From: Glandiceps talaboti
Lineage: Eukaryota > Hemichordata > Enteropneusta > Spengelidae
Direction: 5' to 3'
Assembly (NCBI RefSeq): GCF_964340395.1
Contig: NC_135560.1
Coordinates: 9,325,098 to 9,389,097 of the forward strand
Length of the DNA: 64,000 bases
The number at the start of each line of letters is the position of its first letter. Within the stretch, counting starts at the first letter, position 1. Under the pieces are notes generated by a model that was given only the letters and a program-made list of their open reading frames with translations, searched no databases and was not told the DNA's origin. The position numbers were made by a program, and so were the translations under genes. Of the stretch, positions 13,413-24,572 are shown piece after piece.

Positions 13413-14254
13413 ATTTTCAAGCCAGATAGCTAAGTGTCAGGGATACTACTGAGCAGAACAGGGACATTTCAGATTTTGTTATGAGTTTTTGTAACACACT
13501 GTATCAGTGTATGGATCATCTTTAAAACTAATTACCGGTATTCCGTCTTGGAAATATTTGATGTCACTCTTGTCATTGAAGCCAAGCCACAATACTATAG
13601 AACTTGACAGGGTTTTTATGCCGTCAGTTATGAAGACAAAGATTTCACAAGAGAAATGGTGATGAACGGGAAGTGAGGTGGACAAGACGTCATGTATACA
13701 CGTAGTTTATTGTGTATATCATTCTATCCATATTACAATGTATGTAGGTGTAAGCAGAAAACAGGCATTGATATACAAATTTGTTTTCAAAGGCCTACAC
13801 ACACAAAAAAACGTACTTTCTAACCATGTACAGTATTCTGCAAATGTTCACATTCTATAAACAGTGGATTTCATTTTTTTTTTAGTAATTCCACTGAAAA
13901 GGAAGAATAATTTTAATGAAAAGTGAATGAAGTTGATAGTTTTGATGGGTTTGTTTATATACTGATTCAACAGTATTTTGACTGACTTCCATGATGTGCC
14001 TGAACACCACATGTCACAAATTAATAGAAGAATCTTCCCTAGTCAAAAGGTCAGAGACTATGAAATCCCTTGAGGCCATTAAAACACATTTATGTGTGTT
14101 ATAAAGGTTGTCTGACAAATCACAGAAATGAGTAGACATTGATTTCTACTTGACTTGAATACATTGTAATTTGTATAAATTGTACTGAAAGCCGTGCATC
14201 TTCTTGCCACTGTATCATGTCAGGCGTACAGCTTTTAACTCAGGATGTACAGGG

Positions 14255-14485
14255 ATGTTGGTGAGTTGATTTTAAAAAAAATGAAAAACAAATCGTCTTC
14301 TTCATGTACCTCTGCCTCTAGTATTCTTTCATTTAATTTACTTTATTTAACTAAATCACAGAGCCATTGCTAGTATGCTTTTCCTTTAAACCCCCCCCCC
14401 CCTTGAATAACTTCCATCACAAAAGAAATGCTCTGTTCATGAACAAGTGTCACTGCTGCCGTCATGACTGTAGATGACTGACCAC
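14255..14485 (+). mobile_element. Decayed second copy of the Harbinger-like element
   Basis: Blocks shared with 41103-41523 appear in the same order: an A-run then TCTTCTTCA, CTCTGCCTCTA, CTTGAATAACTTCC, TGTCACTGC, then CATGACTGTAGATGA. The terminal inverted repeats cannot be found, so it is an old or truncated relative. A run of 12 or more C interrupts it near 14390. Confidence 0.6.
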
Positions 14486-15231
14486 ATTTTCACTACTCTA
14501 ACCAAAGATATTTTTGTTATTCATGCTAAACTTATTTGGTATCTAAATTTTCTCTATATTCTATCATTTCATTTAAGTTTGGTATTGTAAATTGATAAAT
14601 TCATGAACATAATATTTATCACTGATAGGATTTTTAATCTGATGAAAAAGGTGAAATACTAGTACACACTGTCAGATAAACGAGCTAAAATTGTAGCCAC
14701 CTGGATAAAACCACAGCTTGATGTATTTTTTGATAAAATTATACCTTCTTCACGTTAAGTGCTACAGTGATATGACAGAAATGTATAATGGTCTATACTT
14801 CTGCTTGCAATTACTCCACAGAATTTAATGTCCATCAAACAAGAATGCCTGTATTTGGCTGCTTAGGCAGCTTAGCTCAGATAATAGAATTGTCATAAAC
14901 CACAGTCTCTTTAATGGCACCATCCAAAGCTCACCACCAAGAGGCCATGTTCATAACAGCTTTAGTTTGCAAGTGTGAGATTGTAGTTGAAAGGGTGGTG
15001 CATGACTATGGTGAACAAAATAACACCATATACACAACCCTGTTAACTTCTTAGCCTAGGGGATCATGTCCAGTTGGAAGGCTTACAAATTGAAGGTCAG
15101 AAGAAAGTTTGCTATTTAAAAAATAAACATCCATGGCTTATCTTTTTTATCCACATGTGCTTTATGGATTGGTGGTAATGATACCCATGGCTATTATCAG
15201 TGTCAGTATGTTTGTTTATGTAGATAACCCT

Positions 15232-15234
<3 letters not shown>

Positions 15235-15296
<62 letters not shown>

Positions 15297-15369
15297 TCTG
15301 TGTGTGTGTGTGTGTCTGTGTGTGTGTGTGTGTGTCTGTGTGTGTCTGTGTGTGTGTGTGTCTGTGTCT

Positions 15370-15403
<34 letters not shown>

Positions 15404-15496
15404 CTCTGTCAGTCTCTTGTATGTCTGTCTGTATGTGTGTGTGTGTGTGTGTGTGTGTCTGTCTGTCTGTCTGTCTATCTGTCTGTCTGTCTGTCT
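15235..15496. repeat. (GT)n / (CTGT)n compound microsatellite
   Basis: A long GT run with CTGT interruptions grades into pure CTGT. Long Cys/Val and His/Thr open frames on both strands are artefacts of this array. Confidence 0.97.
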
Positions 15497-16798
15497 TTTG
15501 TGAATATAAGTTATCAGGCAATAAGGAATATTCATTTAGGTTAATAGTTATAGTAAATGAAGAATTTCTACTCATAAAGTCACACAAATTCTAGGTGGAA
15601 GCAAATCCTGAAATTGTCACTGACCTTGATTTGTCACCACCTTAAGTGGTATGAAAAAAAATTGAGGGATTTGTTTCCAAGAAATTTTATTTCTTTTGAA
15701 TAGGAATTTTTGTTTGTAATCAGATTAAAAAGTCAGGAAATGAAACAAATTTCATGAACATGTAGCTAGTCGTTGTCATAGTTTCAAGTTCCTTGTGGAT
15801 GGATCCTTGTAACCAAGCCTTGGAAACACTGATAGAGTTACCATTATTGAGAGATCAATGTATATACTAACATAAAGGCTGATAATCTTTGTCAGCTGGT
15901 AGCAATACCTAGTTTGATATCATTTCCAAATTCAACCCCACCATGATGCATTAGTTAGATACATTTGTAGGTATGAGAAATTGCCATGACTCACAAGAAA
16001 ATCTACATTTGTTGTGAAACATATATTTGCAGAGGCCGAGTATGATGTACATTGAATGTATATTGATTGAAGTATGCTTGTATAGAGATATACAAAGAAT
16101 TGACAATATTGACACAGATTATGTTGACAAGTCTGCCATGAAATTGAACAGATAAAGAACAACAGCTCCCTCATTGTAACCTTGTTGAATAGTTGATCTG
16201 TTATTTCCTATTGTGGTCAGGTGTTGATGACTGTGTGCTGTCCTCAGTACAAGGGCACATTCTTTGTAGCCATGCTTTGCTTGTACACTGTAGGCATTGT
16301 ACATTTGTACCTAAGGTACACCTGGTTCTGATTCAGGTCAGGCAATTGTATCTGTACATGTATATATATATATATAGAGACAATAAACACACTAATGCAT
16401 GGACAGTTGGATATATTGTACATCATGTTGTTCAGCTGCCTTACGAAACAAGTTTTAACACAACTTCTGGAGATTCCAAAGTCAAAGTGGTTTGAGGGCA
16501 AGTTCATGTTTACAAATAGACCAAACTATTGTGACCTTTTCATGTAAACAGACACAGGAGAAACACGTGAAGTACAAATTGAAAGATAAACTTTGATTCC
16601 TGAAGGTTAAGTTTATTAAAAAGAGACGTTGGAAAATCTGAATGTGTACCAGTTTATTTCATCATGTACATTTGTAACCTCTGATAGGAAACCAGCATCT
16701 GATATTAAAGGGTCTCTACCTCTAACTTAAGCCCTTAGGGTTTCGATAGTTACTTTTGATTCAAATGGAAATATCGATATGTAGTTCCAAGTATTAAC
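15497..16798. other. Non-coding DNA
   Basis: Contains a short TA run near 16361-16375. A stretch at 15660-15720 resembles 60800-60860 (shared GGGATTTG(T/C)TTCCAAG then TAGGAATTT), probably a decayed dispersed repeat. No gene was recognised. Confidence 0.5.
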
Positions 16799-17129
16799 AT
16801 GGCCATATGGATGAGGATTGGATATTTATTTTGGTATATTAATTCATAAAACAATTTTATCATGGCTTCCTATTTGAAATATCATCATGAAACAACTTTG
16901 CTAAAGTCTGTGTTCATAACTCAACACATAGCTAAAAGCTGAAAAAATGTGCAAAAAGTTTGTAATTGTACGTACACATTTATGAATCTTTCGCAATTTA
17001 TTGAGTTACAAACAAGGACTTGGCACATGTTGTTTCACATTAATTTTTCAAGAAGGAAGTTATATGATAAAATAGTTTTATAAATTGCAAATCCAAAGTA
17101 AATACCGAAACCCTCGTCCATATGGCCAC
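16799..17129. mobile_element. Foldback MITE with arms of about 150 bp
   Basis: The left half, beginning ATGGCCATATGGATGAGG, matches the reverse complement of the right half, which begins GTGGCCATATGGACGAGG. Similarity continues almost to the centre through ATAAAACAATTTTATCAT and TGAAACAAC blocks. The 331-bp element is therefore nearly all inverted repeat. Flanks show TTAA-like sequence on the left and TTTAAA on the right, but no exact duplication. It has no coding capacity. Confidence 0.75.
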
Positions 17130-17254
17130 TTTAAACATATTAAATCATGTCCTGCAATTTTGTACAGAATTTTAATAACGACATCTTGATATAGTTTCTT
17201 GGTTACCAACACCAGTTTCAGTAACCAAGTGTCTCTACACATTCTATGACTGTG

Positions 17255-17419
17255 ACAGAACCCCATGACGTGAGTGCAAGTGTGGTGTACTCGGGGTACC
17301 GGTATTTGCACAAGTGCTTGCAGTGTTCTCTGCATGGAGTGCAGCAGAAAACACCAGTGAAACATGAGTGAAAATACCCCAATACCACACTGACATTCAT
17401 GCAATGCATGGGGTTCTGT
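17255..17419. mobile_element. 165-bp element with perfect 13-bp inverted ends
   Basis: ACAGAACCCCATG at the left is the exact reverse complement of CATGGGGTTCTGT at the right. Inside, weaker pairing continues (GTGTGGT with ACCACAC; AATACC). No clear target duplication was found. It lies between a foldback element and a 169-bp tandem repeat. Confidence 0.6.
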
Positions 17420-17460
17420 TATTATTACATATGTTTATTCAAAACAGCGAATTCCCCTTA

Positions 17461-17972
17461 AACCAAATTGTGTAATCACACGAGTTTGTGCACAAGAAAC
17501 GATTGCACACTCATTTGCATATTTTTTGCATACATTTGTAATAATGGTTTTGGTAGTGTTGCAGTGTAAATTCCACCCGTATGCACATGTACCAGTGCAA
17601 GTAATCACTGATCCGTACCACACCCTAACAATCAAACTGTGTAATCACACGAGTATGTGCACAAGAAACGATCGCACACTCATTTACATCTTATTTGCAT
17701 ACATTTGTAATAATGGTTTTGGTAGTGTTGCAGTGTAAATTCCACCCGTATGCACATGTACCAGTGCAAGTAATTACGGATCCGTACCACACCCTAACAA
17801 TCAAACTGTGTAATCACACGAGTATGTGCACAAGAAACGATCGCACACTCATTTACATCTTATTTGCATTCATAATTTATGCAATAATGTTTTCAGTATA
17901 GCGTTGCAGTGTAAATACTACCTGTATGCACACGCAACAGTGCAAGTAATCACTGATCCGTACCACACCCTT
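17461..17972. repeat. 169-bp tandem repeat, 3 copies
   Basis: Units begin at 17461, 17630 and 17799 and share GTGTAATCACACGAG near the start and GATCCGTACCACACCCT at the end. Copies 1 and 2 are most alike; copy 3 carries an insertion near 17880. CpG-containing words are unusually frequent for this window. Identical peptide frames in copies 1 and 2 reflect the repeat and not a gene. Confidence 0.92.
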
Positions 17973-18499
17973 ACATCATTTAAAGGTAATAGCTTTTAGT
18001 GTATCATGTCAGTGTATTTTGAGTTTAGCTAGACTGAACCACTTCAGTCTTTAGAAATTTTATGCAAGGAAATTGAACTTTAAGTAAAACTAATTTAAAA
18101 AAACAAAACATGTATGCGTATATAAAACCTATGCCTATATAATAGACATCAAGCTATCAGGGCACCATATGGATAATATCAAATTGATTGCAAGTAAAAA
18201 AAAAAAAATGTTTCTTACACATGTACATGTATGTGCAGCAAAGGTCTTAAAAGTGAATGGTGCAGGCGTCACGATAACAGAAAAAACCAGCTTGATACTT
18301 CAGTATTTGAAAACTTGCCACCAGCTGTCTACGTTATCTAGGGCTGAGTTCAGCTCACGCTACTGGAGATGTCATTCCTAAGTCAGCTTGACAAGAGAGA
18401 ATTTGAAATGATCTATCAGCTCACTACTTTGTTTAATTCACTTTACATCACGTAGGACATCTAAAGATTCTAGCAATCATTGATTGAAAGTATCTAAAT

Positions 18500-18893
18500 G
18501 AATACCGGTCTGAAATGCACCATTTTTTCCTTTCTTTTATTGATTTTATGATTGTGAAATCTAGGGAATACTGGTGTGGAATGCACAATTATCCCCTTGC
18601 TTTCCTTAATTTGACAATTATGAAATCAGGGAATACTGCTGTGGAATGCACACTTATTCCCTTGCTTTCCTTGATTTCACCATACTTAAATCTTGGGAAT
18701 ACTGGTGTGGAAAGCATAATTATTCCCTTGCTTTCCTTAATTTGACAATTATGAAATCAGGGAATACTGGTGTGGAATGCACAATTATTCCCATGCTTTC
18801 CTTAATTTTACCATACTGAAATCTTGGGAATACTGGTGTGGAATGCACACTTATTCCCTTGTGTTCCTTGATTTTACCATTACGAAATCTAGT
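18500..18893. repeat. 65-bp tandem repeat, about 6 copies
   Basis: Units carry GGGAATACTGGTGTGGAATG followed by TTATTCCCTTGCTTTCCTT. The two GGGAATA and TATTCCC words in each unit are inverted, so each unit can fold into a small hairpin. Outer units are more diverged than inner ones. Confidence 0.9.
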
Positions 18894-19996
18894 GATTGCA
18901 GAATTACATTTTTTTGTATTTTGCCTGTCCTGATTGTACTACCATTACGTGAAGTGTCTGTCGTGCTAGCCAGGAAGACAGTCATTCCAAGTTTTATCAT
19001 TTATCCATACAATAGAATAGGACAGTATAGATAACAAACTAGATATGATAGCAGAGAAATCAAATTCTTATGCATGACCAGTCTGTCTTGAAGGATGTAC
19101 AAGTAGGTAAAAAGCTATCAGGGTTCATGAAGCGCTGTACAGGAGTTTTCCTATTTCACTACATGTATAGTTACATTAAATACACAAATTTGGTATGGCA
19201 CCAAAATGTCTGAAATGAAATCCTTATGTTCAACCTGATTTCTCGGGTCTCCATCAGCAATGTGAAGTCCATTATGACTCCTGTCACAGCAATTATCTTT
19301 TACATGGACTTGACCTGAAGAGGGTTTTAAGTAATTAATGGGTTACTCTCATGTGTTTTGGGGCAGTGCATCGTTTAAGCTTACTTGTACATGATATTAC
19401 CTACACAGATGAAACTGAATAATATCTGGCCATTTCCATGTTCACCTTCACAGTTAAAAAAAGAACTTGTATAGGCATGTACTTTTGTGATCTCTAGGCT
19501 AGTACTATAGCAGGCTTGATTTGAAACCTTGAAACAACACTTAAATAAGAATTTTATGAGAGATTTAACTTTAAGAAAAGATTGATTGTGTGTTTGATGT
19601 GATATGAAATTGCACGTAAAATTGACTTTATATACGTTCACCATTAAGAAAACAACTTGAGCTTTGTATTGGTCCTAATTTATATGCCTGACTGTAAGCC
19701 ATCAAATGACACTTAGTCCAGAATGTTTATATGGCTCCTGATTAGAAACTGTATTAAGGAGTTGCATAAAAGACGTCATACCAGAGAATTGGAAGGACTA
19801 AGGTTAATGTAATGACATTCATCAAAATTCAATTTGGTGTATGCATGTATCAAGCTTCTCAATCAAAGTCCTTCAATAAAAGACTGTAAACTGTAGATTG
19901 CTTACAACAAATGCTCAGACTTGTGTATTAGAAGGCAAAACATAAGGTTCAAACACAAAGTACAGATTTCCTTCTGTTGTTAGACAGGTATAGTGA

Positions 19997-20352
19997 AGTC
20001 ATGATGGGTAAATGGTTAGAGTAACTGGCTAGGAATCTGCAGGTTGCAGGTTTGAGCGCCGTTTGCAGTGATTTGTTTCTGGGGCAAGATTTGAACCACG
20101 ATTGTGCTTCAGTCAACCCAGCTGTATGATTGGGGACCTGGTAGGATAGAGGTTGCAATGTGAATGTTTTAATCCTATGCACTCATAGAGGCTGCAATGG
20201 ATTGTACAAATGTATGCTCCCCAGGGTGTTGAGGAAGTACCAGTAAAAGGGCCAGTGTGCTGCTATAGATCCGTGCCAGGGGTAATAATTGTAAAGCGCT
20301 TTGAGCACAGAGTGGGAAAGTGCTATATAAAAACCAACATTATTATTATAAT
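19997..20352 (+). mobile_element. tRNA-derived SINE, near full length
   Basis: The head looks like a tRNA promoter: an A-box-like TGGTTAGAGTAACTGG at 20013-20028 and a B-box-like GGTTTGAGCGCC at 20049-20060. A body of about 220 bp follows. The 3' end has AAAGCGCTTTGAGCACAG, AGTGCTATATAAAA and a TTATTATTATA tail, a 3' tail type found in many metazoan SINEs that borrow LINE machinery (established). Transcription by RNA polymerase III from the internal boxes is expected in an active copy. Divergent box bases suggest this one is old. I cannot assign a named family from memory. Confidence 0.8.
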
Positions 20353-20544
20353 TGTATGTAAACGAGAGATTTGTCTGGAGTTATTTTCAAATTTGGCTAA
20401 ATGGATTAGAAAAATATGTTCACAAAACAGTTCTCGTGACATTTGTGGATAGTCACTGTCGATATGATATCTGTTGATTGCTACTGATAGGAAGTGATTT
20501 GTTTTGTCTCAATTGGAGTTGTAGTTGTCATATGCCAGTTTTTG

Positions 20545-20580
20545 CCTGCCTGTCTCTGTCTGTCTGTCTGATGCTTTGTC

Positions 20581-20653
<73 letters not shown>

Positions 20654-20672
20654 GTCTGTCTGTCTGTATGTA

Positions 20673-20705
<33 letters not shown>

Positions 20706-20716
20706 GATGCTTTGTC

Positions 20717-20787
<71 letters not shown>

Positions 20788-20820
20788 GCCTTATGCTTTG
20801 CCTGTCTCTGTCTCTGATGC

Positions 20821-20867
<47 letters not shown>

Positions 20868-20896
20868 GCCTTATGCTTTGCCTCTGTCTCTGATGC

Positions 20897-20947
<51 letters not shown>

Positions 20948-21102
20948 TTCTGTGTATCTCTGTTTTTGTCTCTGATGCTCTGTCTTTCTGTCAGATGTTA
21001 GTCTGTCTGTCTGTCTGTCTCTGTCTGTCTGTCTGTCTGTCTCCCCTTTCTTTCTCTCCCTCTCTTTCCCTTCTCCCCCTCTCTCTACCCCCTCTCTCTA
21101 CC

Positions 21103-21164
<62 letters not shown>

Positions 21165-21165
21165 A
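20545..21165. repeat. (TCTG)n then (CT)n compound microsatellite
   Basis: Several TCTG blocks are separated by a recurring GATGCT(T/C)TG(T/C)CTCTG spacer (near 20570, 20706, 20795, 20815, 20870 and 20891). A C/T-rich purine-pyrimidine tract and (CT)n follow. The repeated spacer shows block duplication inside the array. Confidence 0.97.
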
Positions 21166-21512
21166 TGTAGTGAAAAAAATATCAGGAAAGAATATCTCAG
21201 CATCTTCTTATACACACAAGAGATGTACTTTGTACTGTGTAATAATGAAAGTTGAATGGAATTCCATTGTCAAATTTTCAAAAGTATTTTTTGTATCCCG
21301 TAGAGATTGAACTCATAGAGTTACCAAATCATAATTGCTGTTACTTGTATCTGTTGCTATATATCTAGTGTGAAGCAGGAAAACATTCTGGAACTTTTTC
21401 TTTTCCGTTATTTGAGAATATTTTAGAGATAATTGCTGAATCATGGTATGCTCAAACTCTTCATGAAAGGGTTTCATAGATTTACAAGAAGCTTGTTCTT
21501 GGTGGTCCTGTG

Positions 21513-21526
21513 GTAACCATGGTAAT
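21513..21526. promoter_or_regulatory. X-box-like palindrome
   Basis: GTAACCATGGTAAT approximates the RFX X-box form GTNRCC-N(0-3)-RGYAAC with one mismatch at the right end. It lies about 0.9 kb upstream of the candidate promoter at 22.4 kb. It could be chance. Confidence 0.25.
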
Positions 21527-22413
21527 GGTTGCTGTTGTGAGTAAATAATAGCATTTCAGTAATGACCCCTGTCATTTCACCTACTTCAAACATCAAAGGT
21601 TTTGTATGTTAAAATCTACAGTGTTTTTGTCCTTATTTCTTTCACTTGCATTTTCTTTTCAATCAGACTGTTGCAATTGTATATACTACAAATTTGTGTC
21701 AGCGTTAACTATTCCATTGTTATTAGGATTTTCCATTCTCCAAAGCTTATTTCTATAAGGGAAAATATGTCAAGTATTGGCAAGAAGTATTTTATGCATG
21801 CGTTTGTATTATGTGTCAATGTTTTTTGAAAGGTTCTAGAACCCTGTCTGATAAGAGAGTTGGAAAACCAGTAACAATTATCACAGCTCACCACACATAC
21901 ATGTAAGTGGAAGTGGAAACTTGCTCCATAAATACTGATAAGCAGAGTTATTGTGTTTGAGTTGAACCTCAGTCGCTTACAAAAACACCACATGTTATTG
22001 TGGAGGATTGAAGAGAGACAAAGTATTCTGCATGGAAGGTGGATATATATATATGTGGGCCAAGACAATACATATGTTATGCACAATGGTTCTAATGTGG
22101 CCTCACACGGCCGTGACCTACTATGTATTAGTAATACAAGGATGAATCAGTAGCATGATCCCATTCTGTCAAACAATTCATATGGACAATTGCTTAGTCT
22201 TCGTTAACTTGACTATAAAAGTTTGTAGGTTTTTAGTCCAACAATGATAGGTTAAGACATTCAGGAGTGGTGAACAGAAGTCTGCAGCCAATGTTGTAGG
22301 TTTGTCTCTAGTGTTTAAACTTCCCTGGTGGTGCGGTATCTAAGTAACAAATAGAAAGGCAGCAAATAGTTAAGACGCACATGTCAGAATTTTCCTGTCC
22401 ATTCACAGTGTAT

Positions 22414-22433
22414 TGACGTCATGCCATATAAAG
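22414..22433 (+). promoter_or_regulatory. Candidate core promoter: CRE plus TATA-like box
   Basis: A perfect cAMP-response element TGACGTCA (22414-22421) is followed 4 bases later by ATATAAAG (22426-22433). In animals a TATA box sits about 25-30 bases before the start of transcription, which places the start near 22456-22462, some 70 bases before the ATG at 22529. The following 200 bases hold more CpG than their surroundings. CRE-TATA proximity is typical of CREB/ATF-responsive promoters (established); activity here is inferred. Confidence 0.45.
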
Positions 22434-22528
22434 GATTTTAGTGAGAAGTGAAAACAAAAGGTAGTGTGTCGAGACCTTCATATCGTTACAACAGTACCAT
22501 TAATACATGTATAGTAGTGCAGACTAAA

Positions 22529-22631
22529 ATGCTACGTCCCGGGAGTAAATGGTTCAATGAATTACTAGAAATGCGTTTACCGGTGTGGAGTACGTATGTA
22601 TATGACGTTAGCGATGGCGAACAACACCGAG
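22529..22631 (+). CDS. Candidate first coding exon, possible WD40-like protein (partial)
   Basis: Not recognised as a named gene. The ATG at 22529 has A at -3. The frame gives 34 codons plus one base (starting MLRPGSKWFNELLEM and ending VYDVSDGEQHR) up to a strong donor, CCGAG|GTGAGT, in phase 1. The region is locally CpG-rich and sits about 70 bases downstream of the expected start from the CRE/TATA pair. Joined to 40820-40863 the frame continues with no stop: VYDVSDGE then CRMAFSPQSSPIY resembles the end of one WD40 blade (WD-like YD) and the FSP turn of the next (inference). The frame is also open upstream to 22448 without another ATG. An alternative start at 22614 in another frame gives only MANNTE before the same donor. 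No transcript evidence is available. Confidence 0.35.
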
Positions 22632-23389
22632 GTGAGTAACCGAGTATGTAAGTCAAGTGAATGGAGAGTCTGATCAACATTATTTTAGTGTCACACTATT
22701 GACTACAAACATGTTTGTGCAAAGATGTAGTCAATAACCCTGAAGTTAACTGAATGGTAACAAGAGGGAATGAACTTAAAAAAGTTACTCAGCTCCACAT
22801 TTTGTTTGGATTTACCAGATACTTTAGGGACACTTGAAGGTTAACTATTTCTTGTACCCTGGGGGAAGGAGAAAAGCCCTCTATTTATTGTGCTGTCAGA
22901 TGTCAGCTGGATGACAAATTATTTTATGTTCTTGATAGTCTACACAAAAGCCTTGTGCAGATTCACTACGTAATGAAAATACAGCTTGCTCCTAGTCAAA
23001 TAGTACAAGTTATATCCCATAGTGATCACAGGCCCCATTTGTGTTTTCGTTTTCAATGCCTTGTCACTTTGTATGAATGGATATATCATGATATCGACCT
23101 AGTACTACAGGATGCCTATGATGTCTTTGTAATTTGTAATCTGAGTGCACTCGGAGATATAATTACTGTTCCGATATATATACTCATGCTTTATGAGGTA
23201 TAGTTAGAAACACACATGTAGCCATATTTATGGAATGAAATGTGGTCCCTGTGAATACATGAAATGATATCTGTGAAAAGAAAGGCGATTTGTTTTGTGT
23301 GCTTCGAGTGAGATGATATACATTTATTGTGTGGTCAAATTACAAACCTTACATTGTCTGTAGTGCATATTTTTGTATGTACCCATATG

Positions 23390-23766
<377 letters not shown>

Positions 23767-24244
23767 TTGTCTATTTAGTGAATTTTTACAATATAATATA
23801 CCAAATTGATGTCCTAATATATAATAGTAAGGTACATGTATCTGAAAAAGGAAATCACTATATTTTCCAAATAACAAAATTTTAAAAAGGGATGAAAGGA
23901 AGGGTTGAGTTTTAGTGTGCTCTCAGTCCAGTGAACACTGAATTGTTGTTTTGGGTGACCAAATTCAGTTTATGATATTGTTTTCAATGCATGGCAGAAT
24001 TAAGGTGCAATATGAAAAATATGAAATATTGTTGATTTACGATCATTGTAATTTGTTTGTGACATTAGATTCAAAACTAGCTGTAGGAAATTTTAGTTAA
24101 TTGTCGTTGCTGTGGAGATTTTTGTAAGTACATGTAAAAAATTTGAAAAGAAATCTTGCATACATTGTACCGTCCAACTTTGGTATTTGCAGTTCCATCA
24201 TTTGGAAGTAGATGGTCTCATCAAATTAAATATTTTAAATCAAT

Positions 24245-24499
24245 CTATAAATAAATTAACCAACCAATCAACCAATCAACCAACCAATTAAAATTAAATA
24301 TACCTACCAACCAACCAACCAACCAATCAACCACCAACCAACCAACCAATTAAAATTAATATACCTACCTACCAACCAACCAACTAACCAACCAACCAAC
24401 CAACCAACCAAATAATTAAAATTAATATATCAACCAATCAACCAACCAACCAACCAATCAATTAATTAATCAATTAATTAATTAATAATTTAACCTATC

Positions 24500-24548
<49 letters not shown>

Positions 24549-24572
24549 GTCAACTAATCAATTAATCAGTCG
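24245..24572. repeat. CCAA / ATCA repeat region with higher-order period
   Basis: Blocks of CCAACCAA and ATCAATCA alternate with a spacer, AATTAAAATTAATATACCTA, which recurs three times at about 60-65 bp (near 24286, 24349 and 24415). The array then ends in pure ATCA repeats. Confidence 0.92.

Noticed and set aside
15133-15594. Long Cys/Val-rich and His/Thr-rich open frames on both strands
   Set aside because: They are translations of the (GT)n/(CTGT)n microsatellite; all frames are open because dinucleotide repeats lack stops.
17526-17901. Repeated identical peptide in two frames
   Set aside because: Arises from copies 1-3 of the 169-bp tandem repeat.
20006-20080. Functional tRNA gene
   Set aside because: A and B boxes are present, but the stems do not close into a cloverleaf and the sequence continues into a SINE body and tail.
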